Shown: in pieces, positions 27,810 to 33,065 of the stretch
How positions within the stretch are numbered: position 1 is the first letter of the stretch
Layout of the letters: each line of letters begins with the position of its first letter
Source of the DNA: Chrysochromulina parva
Lineage: Eukaryota; Haptophyta; Prymnesiales; Chrysochromulinaceae
Direction of reading: 5' to 3'
Length of the DNA stretch: 33,065 nt
NCBI GenBank assembly: GCA_002887195.1
Contig: PJAB01000232.1
Location: 1 to 33,065, forward strand
Made by a program: the position numbers and the translations under genes
Notes under the pieces: generated by a model
The model's input: only the letters and a program-made list of their open reading frames with translations
What the model was told of the DNA's origin: nothing
Databases searched by the model: none

Positions 27810-28522
27810 GGTCTGAGGCCTTGAGAGGCTGCTCGAAGAGGCTGCGACACGAAAACAACAGAATCCGCGGATGAAAATGGCACGACTCGAATGAGTCGGA
27901 CTCAAAGCTCTGCACCCTCGAGCACTTTTCGAGGAAAGGATGAGTGCATACCAGGATGCGTGTGTGCGCATTGCAGTGAGTGGAGTCGTCGACACCCGAC
28001 CCGAGTCCCGACCGATCCCGCGCGCCTCCAGCACCGACGGGCCACGCCGCCATGCAACACGGCGCATTGTGATCGAGATGCAATACGCTTCAGTACTGTG
28101 TGGTGTGTGTGTGACGGGTCCGGAACGTCCGGTCGCGGGTCAATGCACGGAGGCATTAAACCCCCCGCGGGCCGCCCCCGCTAGAGGTAGTAAGAGCAGA
28201 CTCGCCAAAGACGACCAAACACTGTTGAAGTGTTTAACACAAACATCTAACAACATAACAAAAAAAGACTAAAACAAAATAAGAAACGGTTAACAATAAC
28301 ACTGTAACGTTAAGGATTTCCGCCTCGCGGAGCGCCTGGGCGCCTCCCGGGCCCCGTTCGGGCCGGGACGACCTCACCGGCCGGTCAGCGGTCCGACCCG
28401 GCGTCCGCCAAGAGGTTGTACCTGCGCTGATACTTCGATCTCCGACCTGTGTGGAGATTATCTTTAACGTTTCGTTATCAGTGACATACCACGGCAATAG
28501 TACTCGTGGGGCATTCGATCGG
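27810..28522. other. Convergent intergenic region with an AT-rich island
   Basis: 713 bp between two convergent stop codons. 28215-28315 is an AT-rich, A-biased island with an A7 run, in sharp contrast to a GC-rich block (28315-28400). No exon or RNA gene could be supported. Confidence 0.5.
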
Positions 28523-29308
28523 CTACCTCCCCATGACCGTGCAGCAGTCGCTGAGTGCACGCAGCCATAAGACCATCTCTGAGAGTACCGCGGAGATCCG
28601 ACGAACCTTGTCCGCATCGAGCTCCGCGTCCAGCAGATAGTCGGTACGCAGCGCATGCAGTGTGGCCTCGCTAAGGCAGCCAGGATCAAAGGAGGCCCAA
28701 CGCTCCAGAAAGGGCATCACGTGCATGCCGCCGAAGATAGCGTCAGCAGTAGCATTGCCGCACAGCTGCCCGTGCTCGTCCGAAACAGGCTCGACTTCGA
28801 ACACAATGCACATGGCCCGCAACACACGCAGCGCTGGCGGTGAAAAGCGGTCCCAGAAGCGGTACCCGTCGGCAAGCAAATTTGGAGGGACGGATGCCAC
28901 GATCTTGCGCATGCGCTCTTCAGGTGTTGCAGGCTGAGGGTAGACTGTGCCAGGCGATGGTGGTGTCCAAATGGGCAACGATGGCGGAGGAGCATCTTCT
29001 AAAGATGATGATGTGTGACGTGCGGAATGCTCATTGGGTTGCTTGCAGTGCTGACACCCGAGGCCGGTTTGAGGAGCGACCGCCACGCCCATCACCTCGC
29101 CCGCGAGGACACGCACAGCCTGTGCCAGCTCCGCATTCGTTGCGCAGGAGTTGACGATGTCATGTGCGAGATGATGAGAAGACCATTGCTTCTCCGGCTT
29201 CACTTGCCCGATGCAGAGCTTGACCTCGTCGAATTTACCTTGCTTCTTCCGGAAGACTTTGTAGTATACCTGTGTGCCGTCGATCGTGAGGCACTTCTGC
29301 TCCGGCAT
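28523..29308 (-). CDS. Small protein with a free-standing dynein-type microtubule-binding domain
   Basis: 261 residues from the ATG at 29308. Residues about 152-257 read like the microtubule-binding domain at the tip of the dynein heavy chain stalk: FSPPALRVLRAMCIVFEVEP (helix after the stalk Pro), then MPFLERWASFD, LHALRTDYLLDAELDADKV, RRIS, and VLWLRALSD, matching the family order PPxxV...VC, FLxxLxxFD, xxxYxxxPxF, VxxxS, WxxA. No stalk coiled coil, AAA ring or tail is present, and the ORF is complete. Residues 1-80 form a separate domain I cannot name, with DEVKLCIGQVKPEKQWSSHH and SCATNAELAQAVRVLAGEVM. Between them sits a possible C85-C88-H94-H98 metal site and a Pro-rich linker. It may bind microtubules without motor activity, either capping lattice sites or competing with dynein. 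That function is inferred. Confidence 0.75.
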   Translation of the reverse strand: MPEQKCLTIDGTQVYYKVFRKKQGKFDEVKLCIGQVKPEKQWSSHHLAHDIVNSCATNAELAQAVRVLAGEVMGVAVAPQTGLGCQHCKQPNEHSARHTSSSLEDAPPPSLPIWTPPSPGTVYPQPATPEERMRKIVASVPPNLLADGYRFWDRFSPPALRVLRAMCIVFEVEPVSDEHGQLCGNATADAIFGGMHVMPFLERWASFDPGCLSEATLHALRTDYLLDAELDADKVRRISAVLSEMVLWLRALSDCCTVMGR

Positions 29309-29576
29309 TGTTGTGACAAAATCGGAAATCTGCGATGCACGCCAGCTTAGAAGCTGCTGCTTTTAGTCAATGCCTCGAATCGCGTTCAACGGGCGTCTTC
29401 TCCAACAAAGTCGTGATTCGGCGGTAGTGTACGTAGTCCAGTCCTTTGCTGTGAACCGCAATAAATATCACGTGAAAGTCTGCTTGTCTCGACTTGTAAA
29501 CGAGAACTCCCGCGGCCATTCCTGCCGCCGCGGCCGACTGCAGCTTCTAAGAGCTCAGGTAGGGCGCCTGGTCGCA
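29309..29576. promoter_or_regulatory. Divergent promoter region (dynein-MTBD gene / BSD gene)
   Basis: 268 bp between opposite starts. An ATG at 29370 in the BSD frame would leave only 61 bp, so the inner ATG at 29577 is preferred. AT-rich near 29440-29480. Confidence 0.4.
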
Positions 29577-30032
29577 ATGGGTGCGTCATCATCCTCTCCC
29601 GAGGCGGAGGTGTGGCCGCCGGATTGGAATGAGATGCAGGAAGACAAGCGGAAGACTGCACGAGAAGCGATCCTCTCGCTCTCTGCGATGCCGCCGCTTG
29701 AGTTTCTCGCGATCGCGAATGCGCCGTACGTCATACCGGCGGCTGTGTGGCGTTTCGACGAGTACCATGCTGCAGCCGCAGCGGCGGTGCAGGAGGACAT
29801 CAAGCTCAACAAGATTATTTACAAATGTGTACCGAAGAAGCTCGAAGAGTCGGAGTTCTGGCGGTTATACTTTTCACAGGTGCTTTACATCCTCGACTCC
29901 GTCAAGGTACACGGCAAGTTTCCGCCGCCGCCGCCGCCGCCGCCGCCAGTTGGCAAAGGCGGGACAACAAAGGGCGTCGCGCCGGCCCTTCCGCCGCCGC
30001 CACCGGACGACTCCAGCTGCATTCTCTCATGA
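29577..30032 (+). CDS. Small BSD-domain protein with N-myristoylation motif and C-terminal CaaX box
   Basis: 151 residues. Residues 72-110 match a BSD domain: helical repeat with KLNKIIYKCVPKKLEESEFW and RLYFSQVLY, including the FW pair (94-95) and the VP before it. BSD domains occur in TFIIH subunit p62, synapse-associated SYAP1 and other proteins. A run of nine Pro follows, then a second Pro block. The N-terminus MGASSSS (Gly2, Ser6) fits N-myristoylation. The last four residues C148-I-L-S151 fit a CaaX box with X=Ser, favouring farnesylation. An ATG at 29370 would add 69 residues lacking the myristoylation context; the extension looks non-coding. Membrane attachment by both ends is inferred. 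It is divergent from the dynein-MTBD gene. Confidence 0.7.
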   Translation: MGASSSSPEAEVWPPDWNEMQEDKRKTAREAILSLSAMPPLEFLAIANAPYVIPAAVWRFDEYHAAAAAAVQEDIKLNKIIYKCVPKKLEESEFWRLYFSQVLYILDSVKVHGKFPPPPPPPPPVGKGGTTKGVAPALPPPPPDDSSCILS

Positions 30033-30357
30033 GCGAGCTGCGACCGCGCGTATCTTAATGCTATGTTTCGAAGCTTCCCGCTTCTGATGCCTCCCGAGTA
30101 GTGCAAGATGCCTGCGTACATCCCGCTGCTCGGAGCGAGCCGCTTCGAGGTGGTGGGCGAGCTCGCGGTAGCTACCCGGAAGAACAGACGGGTCTCTACC
30201 AGCAATATCAACTAATCTTTGGTCAGCATCACGATAACGTCCGGACTCCGGGGTCTCCTGTTTTTGCAGTCCTTTTCTCCCACAGCGCGTACGAGCGCTA
30301 AAAAGAGCGGCGAAGCTCTACATGTACATGTACAGTACAATGTGGCTGCAGACGCCC

Positions 30358-30383
30358 ACTTGACTTGACTTGACTTGACTTGA
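30358..30383 (+). repeat. (CTTGA)n pentanucleotide repeat upstream of KLC-like gene
   Basis: Five perfect copies of ACTTG followed by AG, ending about 100 bp before the ATG at 30484. It is the same unit and gene-relative orientation as the repeat upstream of FAM161. Confidence 0.92.
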
Positions 30384-30400
30384 GAGCACCCTTGACAACT

Positions 30401-30451
30401 TGGTGCCTGGGCCCGCGCTCTCCCAGGTTCGTGGTGCCTGGGCCCGCGCTC
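30401..30451. repeat. 20 bp direct duplication, 31 bp apart
   Basis: The 20 bases at 30401-30420 recur exactly at 30432-30451. The core is GTGCCTGGGCCC. It lies 33 to 83 bp before the start codon of the KLC-like gene, so it is probably in the leader or core promoter. Confidence 0.9.
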
Positions 30452-30483
30452 GACGTGGCACACCGCACCGCAGTTCTATTGAC

Positions 30484-32274
30484 ATGGCGGAGGCGCAAAT
30501 TGCGGCACTGACCGCACAGGTCGAGAAGGAGAAGAACACCGCCAAGGAGAACCTGCAAAAGGCCATCAAGGCCTCGCGCGAGAAGAAGGTCGTCGAGACG
30601 GAGCTCCAGCAAGTGAAGGCGCAGCTCTTGCAGGCGCAGCAGGCGGCAGGCGCAGCAGGTGCTGCAACTCTCACCACTGAGGTGAATACGCTGCGTGCCG
30701 CTCTCCAAGAGGCGCAGGGTAAGCTGGAGGAGCAGGCGACCAAAATAGAGGAGCTCGAGGCAGAGTTAGAGGAGGCGCAAGAGACTGCCGAGAGCTGGCA
30801 GGACGAAGCCGAGGCATCGGCGTCTCAGCTCACCGCAGCGCGGCAGCAGCTCGCGGCCAATGCGGCGGGCGCCGTTCCCCTCGGGGGGAACTCCTTGGTC
30901 GTCGAGGAGGAGTTGCGCTCGCTCCGCGCGCAGCTAGCGCAGGCAGCAGCCCTGCGGCAGATGGAAGCGGCGGAGCGGGAGGGATTGATGGCGACGAATG
31001 CGAGGCTGCTGCGCGAAAAGTCCGAGCTCGAGGAGGAGGTCGCCTACATCACCGAAGAGCTCGAGAATGCCGGCGGCGGCAATGGCGAGCGAACGGCCGC
31101 TGCGCCGGCGCCCGCACCGGCGCCAGCGCCAGCCACCATGATGCCTGCCACCATGATGCCTGCCATGATGCCTGCCATGATGCCTGCCGGCCTGCCGGCC
31201 GAAATGGGTGGCGGCATGATGGGCATGGTTGGCGGCATGATGGGTGGCGGCGACCTCGAGGCTCTGCTGGGCGTGGGTGGCATGGGAATGCCGGCGCCCA
31301 TGCCGGCGCCAAGCATGGGCAGCGGCATCGACGTGAGTATCATCGATGCTGGCTTCGGTTCGACCGCGCCCGTTCCCGTGGCCTCCGCCAGCCCGCCCGA
31401 CGCGAGCGGTGACGCCGGTGGCGACAGCAGCGCGGCGGGTGGCAAGAAAAAGAAGCGGACGGTGACGCGTCCCGGGTTTGCGCGTGACGCTGAGGTCCCG
31501 GCGCCGACGCCGGCTGCGGCTGCGCCTGCGGCTCCTCCGCCACAACCGCCGCCACCACCGCCGCCACCAGCACCGCCGCAACCAGCACCGCCGGTGCCCA
31601 CGCCGGCGCCCACGACGGCGCTCACACCCACGCCCATGTCCACGCCCACGCCCACGCCGGAGCAGGGCATCGGCGCCGCCGGCGCCGCAGCCGTTGGCGC
31701 GGGAGGCACGCCGACCAGTTGCAGCAGCTGCGGCAGCGGAAGCGGCGCCAAGGATACCAAAAAGTCGGGCGGCTTCTTCGGTCGCAGCTCCGCTCCGAAA
31801 AAGGTGGAGCCGCCACCCCCAGCGGCTCCCGCCAAACCCCCGCCTACGCCTATGGACCCTGCGCAGAAGGAGGCCGTCAACGCGGAGTCGCGTCGCCTGG
31901 GGCAGCGCGTGCATCAGCTCTTCGGGGAAGGTAAGTATCCCCAGGCGCTCGACATCGCGGAGCAGCAGATGCGACTGCTCAAGGAGAGCTTCGGAGACGG
32001 GCACCACGAGTACGCGACGGCGATGAACAACGTGGCGACGCTGCACCAGGCGCTCGGCCACTACTCACAGGCCGAGCCGCTGCTGCTCGAGGCTTCTAAG
32101 ATCCAGGAGCGCACGCTCGGCTGCGACCACCCGCACACGGTTGCGTCGCTCTCCAACCTGGCCACCGTGTATGAGGCCATGGGTGAAAAGGAGCGCGCTG
32201 CCTCCATGCAGGCGCTCGTCAAGATGCACAAGCTCAGCTGGGAGAAGAAGCAGTCCAACCCCAAGAAGCGTTAA
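30484..32274 (+). CDS. Coiled-coil protein with C-terminal KLC-type TPRs
   Basis: 596 residues from the first ATG; the upstream frame opens at TTG. Residues 1-200 are a long Gln/Glu/Ala coiled coil with heptads (for example KIEELEAELEEAQETAESW). Residues about 215-300 are Met/Gly/Pro-rich with four near-identical MMPA units; about 320-450 are Ala/Pro-rich, with a Cys-Ser stretch. Residues about 465-585 hold three TPRs of the kinesin light chain type: EGKYPQALDIAEQQMRLLKE, ATAMNNVATLHQALGHYSQA, and VASLSNLATVYEAMGEKERA, with the HHEYA and DHPHTV linkers. KLC joins cargo to kinesin-1 through these repeats. Having three TPRs and a long low-complexity hinge, it is shorter in TPR number than animal KLC (six), so it is a KLC-like adaptor, not a certain KLC. 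No introns. Confidence 0.8.
   Translation: MAEAQIAALTAQVEKEKNTAKENLQKAIKASREKKVVETELQQVKAQLLQAQQAAGAAGAATLTTEVNTLRAALQEAQGKLEEQATKIEELEAELEEAQETAESWQDEAEASASQLTAARQQLAANAAGAVPLGGNSLVVEEELRSLRAQLAQAAALRQMEAAEREGLMATNARLLREKSELEEEVAYITEELENAGGGNGERTAAAPAPAPAPAPATMMPATMMPAMMPAMMPAGLPAEMGGGMMGMVGGMMGGGDLEALLGVGGMGMPAPMPAPSMGSGIDVSIIDAGFGSTAPVPVASASPPDASGDAGGDSSAAGGKKKKRTVTRPGFARDAEVPAPTPAAAAPAAPPPQPPPPPPPPAPPQPAPPVPTPAPTTALTPTPMSTPTPTPEQGIGAAGAAAVGAGGTPTSCSSCGSGSGAKDTKKSGGFFGRSSAPKKVEPPPPAAPAKPPPTPMDPAQKEAVNAESRRLGQRVHQLFGEGKYPQALDIAEQQMRLLKESFGDGHHEYATAMNNVATLHQALGHYSQAEPLLLEASKIQERTLGCDHPHTVASLSNLATVYEAMGEKERAASMQALVKMHKLSWEKKQSNPKKR
31138..31188 (+). repeat. 12 bp coding tandem repeat (MMPA units)
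   Basis: Four copies of ATGATGCCTGCC, one followed by an extra ACC, encode MMPA repeats in the low-complexity hinge of the KLC-like protein. Confidence 0.9.
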
Positions 32275-32908
32275 GGATCCATACCGGCTAGCGCGATGTG
32301 GACCACTAGACGACCGCTGAGGACGGTCGATGACGTACACGCTCGAGCCCAGCGCTCGCGTCGGTGCCCAGTGTGACACACACACACACACGGCCGAAGG
32401 GCAAGGGAGCTTACAAGGGAGCTGCGGGCGGGGGCTCGCGTCTCGCAGGGACGGTCTGAGAGGTACCGTCTGAGACCGTCTCGGTCGCACTCTCGTGGGG
32501 CGGGAGCGGGTGTGTTCGCTAGAGTTCGCAAACGGAGGGTAAACGGAGGGGTTCCTTGCGCTCGTGTGAAGTGGATCGAATCGCGTCGCGGCGTCGAGTT
32601 CGTGCGTTTCGACCGTTCGGTGCGTGGGAGCAGGGAGGCGCCCGCATACCCAGGAGGCAGCCGGCCGACACCCGGCGACACCCCGGACCCCGGCGGGCGG
32701 GCGGCGGCGCCCCGGCGGGACCGACCGGCGCGGGGGGCGCCGGCGTACAACCCATGGTAACAACCGCCTAGCGGCTGTTTTTAGAAAATATTACCCCCCG
32801 ACGACGTGGATACTCACATCATGATCAACCAGATCCCGCATGCGATAGTACTGTAGATCGCCGACGGAGCCCCGTGTGGCTCAGATCAATAAGAGGGGGC
32901 AGGTACGC
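32275..32908. other. Convergent intergenic region (KLC-like / alpha-tubulin)
   Basis: 634 bp between convergent stops. It holds a (CA)8 microsatellite at 32376-32391, an 8 bp inverted repeat GACGGTCT/AGACCGTC at 32450-32480, a very GC-rich block with a possible minisatellite (32630-32750), and an AT-rich patch near 32780-32800. No gene was supported. Confidence 0.5.

Positions 32909-33065
<157 letters not shown>

Larger units (their letters stand above)
30033..30483. promoter_or_regulatory. Promoter region of the KLC-like gene, with repeats
   Basis: 451 bp. It carries a palindromic ACATGTACATGTACA run near 30320-30334, five copies of ACTTG at 30358-30383, and a 20 bp direct duplication at 30401-30420 and 30432-30451, all within 170 bp of the ATG. 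A 35-codon frame at 30108-30215 is not supported as a gene. Confidence 0.5.

Noticed and set aside
30108..30215. 35-codon ATG frame between the BSD and KLC-like genes
   Set aside because: Too short to judge, with no recognised motif. May be leader or chance.
30934..32061. 375-residue His/Arg-rich minus-strand frame opposite the KLC-like gene
   Set aside because: Mirrors the repetitive Met/Pro/Ala-coding DNA; no independent evidence.

Overview
This is nuclear DNA of a flagellated, GC-rich unicellular eukaryote, most likely a haptophyte alga or a close relative. That placement is inferred from four things: a DTE-type proton-pump rhodopsin of the class found in haptophytes and dinoflagellates, GC-rich compact genes with very few short GT-AG introns, short promoters shared by divergent genes, and several flagellar or centriolar genes. 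There is no sign of a bacterial or viral origin: spliced genes, a mitochondrial ubiquinone enzyme, CKS1 and alpha-tubulin are all present. Sixteen protein genes are supported, two of them cut by the window edges. Many long open frames begin at TTG or GTG, so I moved starts to the first sensible ATG.

Left third (1-11.8 kb). A J-domain/ankyrin protein (minus, runs off the left edge) is divergent from COQ2. A small four-helix membrane protein ending in KKDE is divergent from an MFSD1-like transporter. Next come a microbial rhodopsin with one intron, an ABHD17-like depalmitoylase whose catalytic His lies in a second exon, the centriole protein HYLS1, and a divergent putative glycosyltransferase-like protein.

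Middle (11.8-26.7 kb). A 1.5 kb gene-poor stretch with an imperfect 26 bp direct repeat is followed by FAM161 (centriole/axoneme scaffold), CKS1 in three exons, a 1010-residue WW-domain protein carrying two RCK_C-like plus basic-helix modules, and a 2063-residue intronless protein. The last joins a FEN/Asteroid-type nuclease with all acidic catalytic residues, a zinc ribbon, a DEAH/RHA-type helicase and a C-terminal RING spaced like that of Listerin (LTN1).

Right end (26.7-33.1 kb). An STPGR/SHIPPO-type microtubule protein, a small protein carrying a free-standing dynein microtubule-binding domain, a small BSD protein with both an N-myristoylation motif and a CaaX box, a coiled-coil/KLC-type TPR protein, and the C-terminus of alpha-tubulin.

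Functional theme: at least six genes (HYLS1, FAM161, the STPGR protein, the dynein-MTBD protein, the KLC-like protein, alpha-tubulin) point to centrioles, axonemes or microtubules. Two of them, FAM161 and the KLC-like gene, share a (CTTGA)n repeat about 100 bp upstream of the ATG in the same orientation. The two most novel proteins are the nuclease-helicase-RING fusion and the stand-alone dynein MTBD protein.
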